This document shows, one piece after another, positions 1 through 8,968 of a stretch of DNA of 64,000 bases (within the stretch, counting starts at the first letter, position 1; the number at the start of each line of letters is the position of its first letter). The DNA is taken from contig CP030885.1 in NCBI GenBank assembly GCA_006969625.1, positions 1,995,430 through 2,059,429 of the forward strand, in the 5' to 3' direction. Origin of the DNA: Rhodospirillaceae bacterium. GTDB lineage: Bacteria > Pseudomonadota > Alphaproteobacteria > Kiloniellales > DSM-21159. A program made the position numbers and the translations under genes. The notes beneath the pieces are model-generated. The model was not told the origin of the DNA. It saw only the letters and a program-made list of their open reading frames with translations, and did not search any database.

Positions 1-571
1 ACAGCGGAATGTTGATGTAGAAGATCGCCCGCCAGCTCAGGTTGTCGATCATCCAGCCGCCGACCAGCGGGCCCGCCGCAGTGGTGATGGCGGCGGCGCC
101 GGCCCAGGTGCCGAAGGCCTTGCCGCGGATCTCGCGCGGGAAGCTGGCGCTGATGATCGACAGGCTGCCCGGCGTCAGCAGGGCGCTGCCGACGCCCTGG
201 GCGATGCGCCCGGCGATCAGCCACTCGGCGGTGGGCGCCAGGCCGCAGGCGATCGAGGCGAGCGCGAAAAGGACGACGCCGAGGTTGAACATGCGCCGCC
301 GGCCGTAGCGGTCGCCCAGCGCCCCACCGGTCAGCACCAGCGCGCCCATCATCAGGGTGTAGCCGCTGAGCGTCCACTGAAGCTGGGCCATGGCGGCACC
401 GAACTCCGCCTGGATCGCCGGCAGCGCGACCACCACGACCGAGGAGTCGATGAACGACATGGCGGAGGCCAGGATCGTCGCCGCCAGCACGTAGGGTCGC
501 GCCTGCACGGTGCAATGCACGGCGGCCTCGGACGCAGGAAGGCGCACGGCGCTCGCGGGCGCGTCGGTCAT
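1..571 (-). CDS. MFS transporter, DHA2-type (partial, N-terminal part)
   Basis: The reading frame runs leftward from an ATG at 571 and leaves the window at position 1, giving about 190 N-terminal residues. It reads as a major facilitator of the 14-helix DHA2 (EmrB/QacA-like) drug-exporter family. The first membrane segment contains SFIDSSVVVVALPAIQ, the typical D1 motif of DHA2 exporters. It is followed by LSGYTLMMGALVLTGG and the loop motif GDRYGRRRMF (family motif A). A later segment has the motif-C-like stretch TAAGPLVGGWMIDNLSWR. It probably exports small hydrophobic compounds with proton antiport. The substrate cannot be told. It lies 75 bp beyond the end of the GntR gene on the same strand. 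Confidence 0.85.
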   Translation of the reverse strand, partial: MTDAPASAVRLPASEAAVHCTVQARPYVLAATILASAMSFIDSSVVVVALPAIQAEFGAAMAQLQWTLSGYTLMMGALVLTGGALGDRYGRRRMFNLGVVLFALASIACGLAPTAEWLIAGRIAQGVGSALLTPGSLSIISASFPREIRGKAFGTWAGAAAITTAAGPLVGGWMIDNLSWRAIFYINIPL

Positions 572-646
572 GCAGGGTCCCAAGCTGAGGTCGGATTCGC
601 CGTCGCGGGGCACCCTGCCACAGCTTGCCGGAATTTGGCAGAGGAC

Positions 647-1357
647 TCAGCCGGCCGCGCTCTGCGCCGCTCCGCCGTCGGCCGCCATGTTGGCGATCAC
701 CACCTCGGCCTTGTGCTGCAGATGCCGGCGTAGCAGCTCGGCCAGCCGCTTGCCGTCGCGCGCGGTCAGGGCGGCGAGGATCTGCTCGTGCTCCTCGACC
801 GCCTGGGCCCAGCGCTGGGCGCTCATGTTGGCCATGTAGCGGGCGCGCCGGACCCGCCCGGCGAGGCTGCGGTGCAGGGCGGAGAGGGTGGCGTTGCCGG
901 CCGCCTCCAGGATCCGTTCGTGGATCTGCTGGTTGAGCCTGAAGTAGTCGGCGAGTTCCTTGCGGTGGTAGTGGGCCACCATCTGGTGATGCAGGGCGGT
1001 GATCTCGGCGATGCCGGCGGCATCGACGTTGGCGCAGGCGAGCTCTCCGGCCAGCGCCTCCAGCGCGCCCATCACCGGGAACATCTCCTCGATGTCGGCT
1101 CGGCTGATCTGCACCACGGTGGCGCCGCGGTGCGGCGAGATCTCGACCAGGCCTTCGGAGGCGAGCACCTTCAGGGCTTCGCGCAGCGGCGTTCGGGAGA
1201 CGCCGAACCGGGTGCAGAGCTCCTTCTCGGGCAGGCGCGCGCCGGGGCGCAGCTCGCCCTCGACGATCATGTCGCGCAGGCGCGCCACCAACTCGTCGTG
1301 CAGCGAGCGGCGGGTGATCGGCGCGACAGTGGTGAAGTCGCTGGGCTGCTCGCTCAT
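647..1357 (-). CDS. GntR-family transcriptional regulator with FCD ligand domain
   Basis: A 236-residue protein. The N-terminal winged helix (about residues 15-85) carries the GntR signature, with LRPGARLPEKELCTRFGVSR followed by TPLREALKVL. The C-terminal all-helical FCD domain (about 95-225) normally binds a small organic acid, often through a metal. Its start overlaps the stop of the upstream FAD/Fe-S dehydrogenase by 4 bp (ATGA), so the two genes are co-transcribed and translationally coupled. FadR/GlcC-type regulators of this kind usually control the neighbouring catabolic genes. The likely targets are its own operon and the divergent aminotransferase-TRAP operon; the effector is probably a 2-hydroxy acid or glyoxylate-related acid (inference). 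Confidence 0.9.
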   Translation of the reverse strand: MSEQPSDFTTVAPITRRSLHDELVARLRDMIVEGELRPGARLPEKELCTRFGVSRTPLREALKVLASEGLVEISPHRGATVVQISRADIEEMFPVMGALEALAGELACANVDAAGIAEITALHHQMVAHYHRKELADYFRLNQQIHERILEAAGNATLSALHRSLAGRVRRARYMANMSAQRWAQAVEEHEQILAALTARDGKRLAELLRRHLQHKAEVVIANMAADGGAAQSAAG

Positions 1358-4323
1358 GCCTCCAACGCGTCCTCCAGGATCAGCGCAACGTGACGTGCGT
1401 GCCGCCCGGTGCCGTCCGCGATCTGATGGCGGCAGGAGGTGCCGTCGGCGACCAGGACCGCGTCCGACTCGGCTGCGCGCATTGCCGGCAGCAGGCTAAG
1501 CTCGCCCATGGCGCGGGAGGTGTCCAGGGTCTCGGCCTGGTAGCCGAAGCTGCCGGCCATGCCGCAGCAGGACGACTCGACCGTCTCCACCGTCAGGCCG
1601 GGAATCATGCCCAGCACCCGCTCGACCGGCTTGACGGCGTTGAAGGCCTTCTGGTGGCAGTGGCCGTGCAGCAGCGCGGTCTTGCCCAACGGCTTCAGCT
1701 TCGGCCGGAAGCGGCCGGCCTCGGCCTCGTGTGCCAGGAACTCCTCCAGCAGCTTCGCCTCGCCCGCCAGCGTGCGGGCCTCCTCGCCGGGCAGCAGCGA
1801 CAGGAACTCGTCGCGCAGCGTCAGCAGGCAGGAGGGCTCAAGGCCGACGACCGGGATGCCTTGCCGGGCCAGCGGCAGCAGCGCCGCCAAGGTGCGCTGG
1901 GCTTCGGCCCGCGCCTCCTCGACGAGGCCGGCGGCGAGGAAGGTGCGGCCGCAGCACAAGGGACGCTCGGGCTGGGCGAGGGCGCGCGGCAGGTGGACGC
2001 GGTAGCCGGCGGCCGTCAGCACCTTGACCGCGGCGCGCGCGTTCTCCGGCTCGAAGTGGCGGTTGAAGGTATCGGCGAAGAGCGCGACCGGGATGCCGTC
2101 CTCCGGTCCGACCGCGGTCTCGGGGGGATAGAAGGCGTCCGAGCGCCATTCCGGCAACGGCCGCTCGGCGGCAATGCCCAGCCAGCGCTCGCCCAGGCGG
2201 CGCAACACGCCGACGCGGTTGCGCAGGTTGGCCAGGCCGGCGAAGCGTCGCAGTTTCGGCGCATAACGCGGCAGGTAGGCGACCAGCTTCTCGCGCAGCG
2301 GCACGCCGTGTTTCTTCGCACGCTGGTGCAGCACCTCGATCTTCATCTTCGCCATGTCGACACCCGTCGGGCACTCGCGCTTGCAGCCCTTGCAGGAGAC
2401 GCAGAGCTTCATGGTCTCCAGCATGGCGTCGCTGCTCAGCGCATCGGGGCCGAGCTGGCCGGAGATCGCCAGACGCAGGCTGTTGGCGCGTCCGCGTACC
2501 AGGTCCCGCTCGTTGCGGGTGACCCGATAGCTCGGGCACATCACGCCAGCGTCGAGCTTCCGGCAGGCGCCGTTGTTGTTGCACATCTCGACTGCGCCAC
2601 CGAAGCCGCCGGAGGCCGAGGCCGCCCAGTCCGACCAGTCGAGGCCGGTGTCGAGCGGCGCGACCGCGTAGTCCGGCTTGAAGCGGAACAGGCTGCGGTC
2701 GTCCATCTTGGGCGGGCGCACGATCTTGCCCGGGTTCATCCGCCAGTCCGGATCGACCAGCGTCTTCACCTCCTCGAAGCTGCGCACCATGCGCGGCCCG
2801 AACATCGCTTCGTGGAACTCGCTGCGCACCAGACCGTCGCCGTGCTCGCCAGAGTGCGAACCCTTGTAGTCGCGCACCATCTCGAAGGCTTCCTCGGCGA
2901 TCGCGCGCATGGCCTTGACGTCCCGGTCCTGCCTCAGGTTGAGGACCGGGCGCACGTGCAGGGTGCCGACCGAGGCGTGGGCGTACCAGGTGCCCTCGGT
3001 GCCGTGCTTGCGGAACACCTGGGTCAGGCGGTCGGTGTACTCCGCCAGGTCCTCCAGACGCACGGCGCAGTCCTCGACGAAGGAGATCGGCTTTCCGTCG
3101 CCCTTCATCGACATCATGATGTTGAGCGCCTGCTTGCGGACCTCCCAGATCGCCTGTTGGAAGCCCGGCTCGATCGCCTCGACCACCGCTTCGGGGAAGC
3201 CGAGGTCGCCCATCAGCTCGACGAGGCGCTGGAGGTTGCGCAGGTTGGCCTCGGCGTCGTCGCCGGCGAATTCGACCAGCAGCAGCGCATCCGGCTCGCC
3301 GCGCACGAAGTGCAGCATCGTCTCGCGGAAGACCGGGTTCTGCAGTCCCAGTTCGATCATCGTGCGGTCGACCAGCTCGACCGCGGTCGGTCCCAGGGCG
3401 ACGATGTGCCGGGTGTTGTCCATCGCCTGGTAGAAGGTCGGGAAGTGCACCACGCCCAGGACCTTGTGGCGGGGCAGGGGGGAGAGCTTCAGCTCGATGC
3501 GGTTCGAGTAGGCCAGCGTGCCCTCGGAGCCGACCAGCAGGTGGGACAGGTTGATCTCCCGGTCCGGCATCAGGGCGTCGATGTTGTAGCCGCCGACGCG
3601 CCGCATCAGGTCGGGGAAGCGCGCCCGGATCTCCGCCGCCTCGCGCGCGCCGAGGTCGAGCAGCGCGGCGGTCAGGTCGCGCTGCCGGTCCGGGACGTTG
3701 GCGCCGAGCTTATCGGGGTCGACGACGCCGAAGTGCATCGGTGTGCCATCAGGCAACAAGGCGTCGATCGCCGACACATTGTCGCGCATCGTGCCGTAGC
3801 GCAGGGAGCGGGCGCCGCAGGAGTTGTTGCCGGTCATGCCGCCCAGCGTGGCGCGGCTGGAGGTGGAGACGTCGACCGGGAACCAGAGCCCATGCGGCTT
3901 GAGCCGTTTGTTGAGGCGGTCGAGCACCAGCCCTGGCTGCACCAGGGCGCGCTGCTGCTCGACATTCAGATCGAGCAGGCCGTTCAGGTGTTTCGACAGG
4001 TCGAGGACCAGGGCCTCGCCGACGGTCTGGCCGCACTGCGAGGTGCCGCCGCCGCGCGGCAGCACCGGGACGCCCTGCTCGGCGGCCACCTCGAGCACGG
4101 CGCGCACGTCGACCTCGGTCTTGGGCACGACCACGCCCAGCGGTTCGATCTGGTAGATCGAGGCGTCGGTGGCGTAGCGCCCGCGGCTGAAGGCATCGAA
4201 CAGGACCTCGCCTTCGATGGCGGCGGCCAGCCGACGGGCCAGCGCAGGGTCGCCCTTGGCGCCGGATCGGGCGGAGGCGCGCGCCTGGGCAGCGGACTTT
4301 GTAGGGGCCGCGGCGAGGGACAT
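1354..4323 (-). CDS. FAD-linked oxidase with C-terminal Fe-S and CCG domains (D-2-hydroxyacid dehydrogenase type)
   Basis: A 989-residue fusion of a GlcD/Dld-like flavoprotein and a GlcF-like electron-transfer module. The N-terminal half has a PCMH-type FAD-binding domain (motif PRGGGTSQCGQTVG near residue 95) and a FAD-oxidase C-terminal domain ending in the HSGEHGDG motif. The second half has a ferredoxin-like cluster motif (CVSCKGCKRECP) and a second, looser Cys cluster (CNNNGACRKLDAGVMCP). It then has two CCG-type repeats (CCGRTF and SCCGMAGSFGY, with HGHCHQ between). Relatives oxidise D-lactate, glycolate or D-2-hydroxyglutarate and pass electrons to the respiratory chain. The exact substrate is open; the adjacent glyoxylate-type aminotransferase makes a 2-hydroxy or 2-oxo acid likely. 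First gene of a leftward operon with the GntR gene. Confidence 0.88.
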   Translation of the reverse strand: MSLAAAPTKSAAQARASARSGAKGDPALARRLAAAIEGEVLFDAFSRGRYATDASIYQIEPLGVVVPKTEVDVRAVLEVAAEQGVPVLPRGGGTSQCGQTVGEALVLDLSKHLNGLLDLNVEQQRALVQPGLVLDRLNKRLKPHGLWFPVDVSTSSRATLGGMTGNNSCGARSLRYGTMRDNVSAIDALLPDGTPMHFGVVDPDKLGANVPDRQRDLTAALLDLGAREAAEIRARFPDLMRRVGGYNIDALMPDREINLSHLLVGSEGTLAYSNRIELKLSPLPRHKVLGVVHFPTFYQAMDNTRHIVALGPTAVELVDRTMIELGLQNPVFRETMLHFVRGEPDALLLVEFAGDDAEANLRNLQRLVELMGDLGFPEAVVEAIEPGFQQAIWEVRKQALNIMMSMKGDGKPISFVEDCAVRLEDLAEYTDRLTQVFRKHGTEGTWYAHASVGTLHVRPVLNLRQDRDVKAMRAIAEEAFEMVRDYKGSHSGEHGDGLVRSEFHEAMFGPRMVRSFEEVKTLVDPDWRMNPGKIVRPPKMDDRSLFRFKPDYAVAPLDTGLDWSDWAASASGGFGGAVEMCNNNGACRKLDAGVMCPSYRVTRNERDLVRGRANSLRLAISGQLGPDALSSDAMLETMKLCVSCKGCKRECPTGVDMAKMKIEVLHQRAKKHGVPLREKLVAYLPRYAPKLRRFAGLANLRNRVGVLRRLGERWLGIAAERPLPEWRSDAFYPPETAVGPEDGIPVALFADTFNRHFEPENARAAVKVLTAAGYRVHLPRALAQPERPLCCGRTFLAAGLVEEARAEAQRTLAALLPLARQGIPVVGLEPSCLLTLRDEFLSLLPGEEARTLAGEAKLLEEFLAHEAEAGRFRPKLKPLGKTALLHGHCHQKAFNAVKPVERVLGMIPGLTVETVESSCCGMAGSFGYQAETLDTSRAMGELSLLPAMRAAESDAVLVADGTSCRHQIADGTGRHARHVALILEDALEA

Positions 4324-4354
4324 GCTGGAACTCCCGGGATAACTGTTTCACTAC

Positions 4355-4382
4355 GATATAGCGGATCGCATGCAATACGCAA
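4355..4382 (-). promoter_or_regulatory. Candidate sigma70 promoter for the FAD/Fe-S dehydrogenase-gntR operon
   Basis: On the minus strand TTGCGT (4382-4377) and TATATC (4360-4355) are separated by 16 bases. They lie 32-59 bases before the ATG of the dehydrogenase. The spacer holds a GCATGC palindrome that could serve the GntR regulator. Found by eye only. Confidence 0.35.
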
Positions 4383-4472
4383 TGTGTGGAGGCAGATGTA
4401 ACTTGCTTGCTGCTTTGCCGATTTCCAGGGGCTTTGGGGCTAAAGCGAGCGGGGTCATTGGCAGAATCGTGC

Positions 4473-4500
4473 TTGAGCCTCTGTATCTTGTATGCATAAT
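4473..4500 (+). promoter_or_regulatory. Candidate sigma70 promoter and operator for the aminotransferase-TRAP operon
   Basis: TTGAGC (4473-4478) and CATAAT (4495-4500) are spaced by 16 bases. The 8-bp palindrome TATGCATA (4491-4498) overlaps the -10 box, a position suited to repression by the neighbouring GntR protein. The 279-bp gap between the divergent genes (4324-4602) shows no gene of its own. Confidence 0.35.
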
Positions 4501-4602
4501 GATCTCCATGCGTGTCTCAGGACGCCGCCGGCGGATCGCGTGCCGGCCGCCTGCGGACGCGCCAACGAGACGAACGATGACATCGGGAGCGCTGCCGCCG
4601 CC

Positions 4603-5811
4603 ATGGCCCTGCATACCGGCCGACACTTCTTGCAGATCCCCGGCCCGACCAACGTGCCGGACCGCGTGCTGCGCGCGATGGACCATCCGACGATCGACCA
4701 TCGCGGCCCCGAGTTCGCCGAGCTGGGCGCCGAGGTCTTGGCCGGCATGAAGCGCATCTTCCAGACCGACGGCGCGGTCGTGATCTACCCGGCCTCCGGC
4801 ACCGGGGCGTGGGAGGCGGCGCTGGTCAACACGCTCTCGCCGGGCGACAAGGTCCTGATGTTCGAGACCGGCCACTTCGCCACGCTGTGGATGAAGATGG
4901 CGACGCGCCTGGGGCTGGAGGCGGAGTTCGTCCCCGGCGACTGGCGCCGCGGCGTCGATCCGGACCTGGTCGAGCAGACGTTGCGCGAGGACACCGCGCA
5001 TGCAGTCAAGGCCGTCTGCGTCGTGCACAACGAAACCTCGACCGGCTGCACCAGCCGTATCGGCGAGGTGCGCCGCGCGATCGATGCGGCCGGCCATCCG
5101 GCATTGCTGCTGGTCGACACGATCTCCTCGCTCGCCTCGATCGACTACCGGCACGATGCGTGGGGCGTCGACGTCACGGTTTCCGGCTCGCAGAAGGGGC
5201 TGATGCTGCCGCCGGGCCTCAGCTTCAACGCCGTCAGCGACAAGGCGCTGCGGGCGTCGCAGACGGCGCGGCTGCAGAGGTCCTATTGGGCGTGGGACGA
5301 GATGCAGGGGCCGAACGCCAAGGGCTTCTTCCCCTATACGCCGGCGACCAACCTGCTCTATGGCCTGCGCGAGGCGCTGACCATGCTGCTGGACGAGGAG
5401 GGGCTGGAGAACGTCTTCGCCCGCCACGACCGGCATGCCGAAGCCACCCGCCGTACCGTGCGCGCCTGGGGGCTGGAAATCCTCTGCCGCGAGCCGCGCG
5501 AGTACTCCTCCGCGCTGACCGCCGTCGTGATGCCGCAGGGCCACGACGCCGACGCCTTCCGCAAGACGGTGCTGGAGCGCTTCGACATGTCGCTCGGCGC
5601 CGGCCTGTCCAAGCTGGCCGGCACGGTCTTCCGCATCGGCCACCTGGGCGCCTTCAACGACCTGATGCTGATGGGCACGCTGGCCGGAGTCGAGATGGGC
5701 CTGCAGGCGGCCGGGGTGCCCCATCGCAGTGGCGGCGTGCAAGCCGCGATGGATTATCTTGCGGGCAGCGAGTCGGCGGAAACGCCGCGGATGGCCGCTG
5801 CCGGAGAATAG
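4603..5811 (+). CDS. Serine-glyoxylate/alanine-glyoxylate-type aminotransferase (class V, PLP)
   Basis: A 402-residue class V aminotransferase. It starts at the ATG giving MALHTGRHFLQIPGPTNVP, the classical N-terminus of the SgaA/AGXT family; the open frame extends upstream to 4492 but without family similarity. Asp172 (LLLVDTISS) should contact the PLP ring nitrogen, and Lys198 in VSGSQKGLMLPPG should form the internal aldimine. The family transfers an amino group from serine or alanine to glyoxylate, or works on related short 2-oxo acids. It is the first gene of a rightward operon with a TRAP importer and CoA-ester enzymes, and diverges from a 2-hydroxyacid dehydrogenase. Together they suggest uptake and breakdown of a C2-C5 amino or hydroxy acid. 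The precise substrate is not known. Confidence 0.88.
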   Translation: MALHTGRHFLQIPGPTNVPDRVLRAMDHPTIDHRGPEFAELGAEVLAGMKRIFQTDGAVVIYPASGTGAWEAALVNTLSPGDKVLMFETGHFATLWMKMATRLGLEAEFVPGDWRRGVDPDLVEQTLREDTAHAVKAVCVVHNETSTGCTSRIGEVRRAIDAAGHPALLLVDTISSLASIDYRHDAWGVDVTVSGSQKGLMLPPGLSFNAVSDKALRASQTARLQRSYWAWDEMQGPNAKGFFPYTPATNLLYGLREALTMLLDEEGLENVFARHDRHAEATRRTVRAWGLEILCREPREYSSALTAVVMPQGHDADAFRKTVLERFDMSLGAGLSKLAGTVFRIGHLGAFNDLMLMGTLAGVEMGLQAAGVPHRSGGVQAAMDYLAGSESAETPRMAAAGE

Positions 5812-5940
5812 TCCGAGGGGAGGGAGAGTTGCGACCTCGCGGTGCCGGGCACCGCCAAGACAAACAAGAGCGGCGCGGCTGCCGCCGAAACGCCAAGCGC
5901 ACGGACCGCAGCGACGGTCCGCCAACGGGAGGAAGCGAAT

Positions 5941-6918
5941 ATGAAGATGTTGAAGATCGCCGGTGCCGTGCTGGTCTCCGCCAGCCTTGCCGCGCCGGTC
6001 GCCGCCAAGGAACTGAAGTTCGGCCACGTCGGCGCGCCGGGCTCGCTGTTCGCCGCCTCGGCCGAGCACTTCGCCGAGGTTGCCAACGGGAAGCTGCCGG
6101 AGGGCTGGTCGGTCGCCGTCTTCGGCTCGAGCCAGCTCGGCAAGGACCAGGAACTGCTGCAGAAGCTGAAGCTCGGCACGGTCGACTTCGCCCTGCCGTC
6201 CTCGGTGATGTCGTCGGTCTCCCCGGAGTTCGGGCTGTTCGAGATGCCCTATCTGGTGAAGGACCGCGAGCACATGCGGCGGATCGAAGAGCAGATCTTC
6301 TGGCCGAAGCTGCACCCGGCCGCCGAGGCCAAGGGCTACCAGGTGCTGGCCCTGTGGGAGAACGGTTTCCGGAACATCACCAACAACCTGCGCCCGATCA
6401 ATACGCCGGCCGACCTGGAGGGCATCAAGCTGCGCACGCCGAACGGCGCCTGGCGAGTCAAGATGTTCCAGTCCTACGGCGCCAACCCGACGCCGATGGC
6501 CTTCTCCGAGGTCTTCGTCGCGCTGCAGACCGGCGTGATCGACGGCCAGGAGAACCCGCTGGCGCAGATCGCCTCGGCGAAGTTCCAGGAGGTGCAGGAG
6601 TACCTCTCGATGACCGGCCACGTCTACACGCCGGCCTACGTCACGGTCAGCAAGACGCACTTCGCCAAGCTGCCTGAAGACGTGCAGGCGGCGCTGAAGG
6701 AGGCCGCGACGGAGACGCAGGACTTCGTCTACGAGACGGCGGCGCAGCTCGACATCGACCTGCTCGAGGAGTTGAAGGCCGGCGGCATGCAGGTGAACGA
6801 GGCCGACAAGCAGGCCTTCATCGACGCCAGCACCGGCATTTACGAGGCCTTCGCCGAGGAGGTCGACGGTGCCAAGGAGATGATCGACACCGCGATCAGC
6901 TTGGGCGCCGGCTCGTAA
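5941..6918 (+). CDS. TRAP transporter periplasmic solute-binding protein (DctP family)
   Basis: A 325-residue extracytoplasmic binding protein. The start at 5941 follows a good ribosome site (GGGAGGAAG) and gives a classical signal peptide (MKMLKIAG, cut near residue 22 after PVAA). The mature protein begins KELKFGHVGAPGSLF, typical of DctP. Family landmarks are LRTPNGAWRVKMFQSYGANP and the ALQTGVIDGQENPLAQI segment, where the arginine of LRTP normally binds the carboxylate of the ligand. It is followed by its two membrane partners, so the three form a complete TRAP importer driven by a sodium or proton gradient. The ligand is expected to be an organic acid related to the aminotransferase pathway. 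Confidence 0.92.
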   Translation: MKMLKIAGAVLVSASLAAPVAAKELKFGHVGAPGSLFAASAEHFAEVANGKLPEGWSVAVFGSSQLGKDQELLQKLKLGTVDFALPSSVMSSVSPEFGLFEMPYLVKDREHMRRIEEQIFWPKLHPAAEAKGYQVLALWENGFRNITNNLRPINTPADLEGIKLRTPNGAWRVKMFQSYGANPTPMAFSEVFVALQTGVIDGQENPLAQIASAKFQEVQEYLSMTGHVYTPAYVTVSKTHFAKLPEDVQAALKEAATETQDFVYETAAQLDIDLLEELKAGGMQVNEADKQAFIDASTGIYEAFAEEVDGAKEMIDTAISLGAGS

Positions 6919-6950
6919 CCGTACCGGGTCCGCCTGGCTCGTGAGCGCAG

Positions 6951-6987
6951 GGCGGCCGTCGCGACGTTTCCTGACGCGGCGGCCGCC
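6951..6987 (+). other. Strong hairpin between the TRAP binding-protein and permease genes
   Basis: Two 13-base arms (6951-6963 and 6975-6987) pair along their length with one U-G wobble around an 11-base loop. No T tract follows. Hairpins here commonly protect the binding-protein mRNA or attenuate transcription, so that binding protein is made in excess over permease. Function inferred from position. Confidence 0.6.
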
Positions 6988-7029
6988 GGCCGCTCCCTTC
7001 CAATCCCTCACGCCGAAGAGCACCCGCGC

Positions 7030-7680
7030 ATGTCGTCCGCCGGCTCGCCGCCGTTCGGCCTGCTCGACCGCATCGCCAAGATCGTCGAGCGGCTGCTGGA
7101 GATCGTCGTCATCCTGCTGATGGTGGCGCTCACCGCCCTGATCGTCGTCTCCGTCGTCTATCGCAAGATGGATGCCTCGCTGAGCTTCGCCGACGAGGTC
7201 GCCTCCATCATGCTGGCCTGGCTCACCTATTACGGTGCGGCCCTGGCGGCGCTCAAGCGCGGGCACATCGGCTTCGACGGCCTGCTGCTGGCACTGCCCC
7301 GGCCGGTGCGCCTGCCGATGGCGGCGGCCTCGGAAGCGCTGGTGATCTTCTTCTTCGCCCTGATGGCCTGGATGGGCTGGAAGGTGCTGGTGGTGCTGGA
7401 GGGCTCGACCCTGATCAGCCTGACCTGGGTGCCGGTGCAGCTCACCCAATCGGTGATCCCGATCGGCGGCGCGCTGTTCATCCTGTGCCAGCTTCTCAGC
7501 CTGCCGACCCACTGGCGACGCGTGAAGGCGGGCATCAGCCATGAGCGCGAGGAGATCGAGGAGATCACCCGCCACCACATGGAGGAGAGCCAGGGACAGG
7601 TCGCCCTCGGCGGCCCGGTGGTGCACGACGACACCGGCGCCCACGCCAGCTCTTCGCGCACGGGGAGGGCGCAGCCGTGA
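7030..7680 (+). CDS. TRAP transporter small permease (DctQ family)
   Basis: A 216-residue membrane protein with four predicted helices, the usual DctQ architecture. Helix 1 is near residues 20-45 (LEIVVILLMVALTALIVV). The conserved SFADEVASIMLAWLTYYGAA stretch follows helix 1. The C-terminal tail of about 50 residues is hydrophilic and longer than usual, rich in Glu, His and Arg. The stop codon overlaps the GTG start of the large permease by 4 bp, so the two are translationally coupled. DctQ supports the large subunit in the inner membrane. Confidence 0.88.
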   Translation: MSSAGSPPFGLLDRIAKIVERLLEIVVILLMVALTALIVVSVVYRKMDASLSFADEVASIMLAWLTYYGAALAALKRGHIGFDGLLLALPRPVRLPMAAASEALVIFFFALMAWMGWKVLVVLEGSTLISLTWVPVQLTQSVIPIGGALFILCQLLSLPTHWRRVKAGISHEREEIEEITRHHMEESQGQVALGGPVVHDDTGAHASSSRTGRAQP

Positions 7681-8960
7681 TCCTTCCGATCATGCTCGGC
7701 GGCCTGTTCGGCCTGATCCTGATGGGTGTGCCGATCGCCGTCGCCCTCGGCCTCGTCGCCGTCGGCGCCATCTGGTACTCGAACGGCTTCGACATGCTGG
7801 TGAACGTCGCACTCGTCATGTACGACGGCGCCACCAGCTTCCCGCTGCTGGCCATTCCGATGTTCGTGCTGGCCGGCGCGATCATGAACGCCTCCGGCAT
7901 CTCGCGCCGCCTGATCGCCTTCGCTTCGGCCCTGCTCGGCTTCATCAAGGGCGGCCTGGCGATGATCAACATCGGCGTGTCGATGTTCTTCGCCGAGATC
8001 TCCGGCTCGGCCGTCGCCGACGTGGCCGCCACCGGCTCGATCCTGATCCCGGCGATGAAGCGGCGCGGCTACCCCAAGGCCTTCGCCGCCGCGGTCACGT
8101 CCTCCTCCGCCTCGCTGGCGATCATCATCCCGCCCTCGATCCCGATGATCCTCTACGGCGTGATGGCGGACGCCTCGATCGTCCAGCTCTTCGTCGCCGG
8201 CATCGTGCCCGGCGTGCTCGGCGGCTTCTCGCTGATGCTGATCTCCTACTACCTGGCGCGCCGCTACGGCTGGCCGGTCGAGGAGATCTTCCAGCTCAAC
8301 CGCGTCTGGGTCACCTTCAAGGAGGCCTTCGCCGCCCTCTTCCTGCCGGTCATCATTCTCGGCTCGATCTTCGGCGGCGTGGTCACGGCGACCGAAGGCG
8401 CCGGCCTGGCCGTCGCCGCGGCGCTGTTCATCGGCGGCGTCATCTACCGCGACCTCAACTTGTCGTTCCTGCGCGCCGCCCTGCTGGACGGCGCCATGCA
8501 GACCGCGGTGGTGATGCTGCTGGTCGCCGCCTCGGCGCTGGTCGGCGTCTACCTGACCGAACAGCAGCTTCCGCAGCAGCTCGCCCAGTGGGTGCTGTCG
8601 ATCACCCAGGACCCGATCGCCATCCTGGCGATGATGAACGTCTTCTTCCTGATCATCGGCCTGTTCCTGCACTCGGCGGCGGCGATCATCCTGGTCGTGC
8701 CCGTGGTGGTGCCGCTGATCCAGATGGTCGGCATCGACCCGGTCCACTTCGGCTTGATCGTCTGCCTTAACCTCGCCATCGGTCAGCAGACGCCGCCGGT
8801 TGCCAGCGTGCTGATCACCGCTTGCTCGATCGCCCGGGCCAACGTCTGGGAGGTCAGCAAGGCCAACGTCTGGTTCGTCGGCGTGCTGCTGGCGGTGCTG
8901 CTGCTGGTCACCTACGTTCCGGCCGTGCCGATGACCCTGGTCGAGATCTTCTACAGGTAG
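7677..8960 (+). CDS. TRAP transporter large permease (DctM family)
   Basis: A 427-residue, highly hydrophobic protein with about 12 membrane segments. Start is a GTG overlapping the dctQ stop. DctM landmarks are the SFPLLAIPMFVLAGAIMNASG segment near residues 57-77, SGSAVADVAATGSILIPAMK near 110-130, and IIIPPSIPMILYGVMA near 152-167. It is the translocation subunit of the TRAP importer formed with the two genes before it. The crotonase gene starts 8 bp downstream, which ties transport to CoA-ester metabolism. Confidence 0.92.
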   Translation: MILPIMLGGLFGLILMGVPIAVALGLVAVGAIWYSNGFDMLVNVALVMYDGATSFPLLAIPMFVLAGAIMNASGISRRLIAFASALLGFIKGGLAMINIGVSMFFAEISGSAVADVAATGSILIPAMKRRGYPKAFAAAVTSSSASLAIIIPPSIPMILYGVMADASIVQLFVAGIVPGVLGGFSLMLISYYLARRYGWPVEEIFQLNRVWVTFKEAFAALFLPVIILGSIFGGVVTATEGAGLAVAAALFIGGVIYRDLNLSFLRAALLDGAMQTAVVMLLVAASALVGVYLTEQQLPQQLAQWVLSITQDPIAILAMMNVFFLIIGLFLHSAAAIILVVPVVVPLIQMVGIDPVHFGLIVCLNLAIGQQTPPVASVLITACSIARANVWEVSKANVWFVGVLLAVLLLVTYVPAVPMTLVEIFYR

Positions 8961-8968
8961 GACACCCC

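Noticed and set aside
1390-4401. A plus-strand open frame of about 1000 codons over the FAD/Fe-S dehydrogenase gene
   Set aside because: The opposite strand carries clear FAD and Fe-S motifs; the plus-strand translation has no family features.
4351-7644. A long minus-strand open frame over the aminotransferase and TRAP genes
   Set aside because: Overlaps three well-supported genes and has a shadow-like composition.
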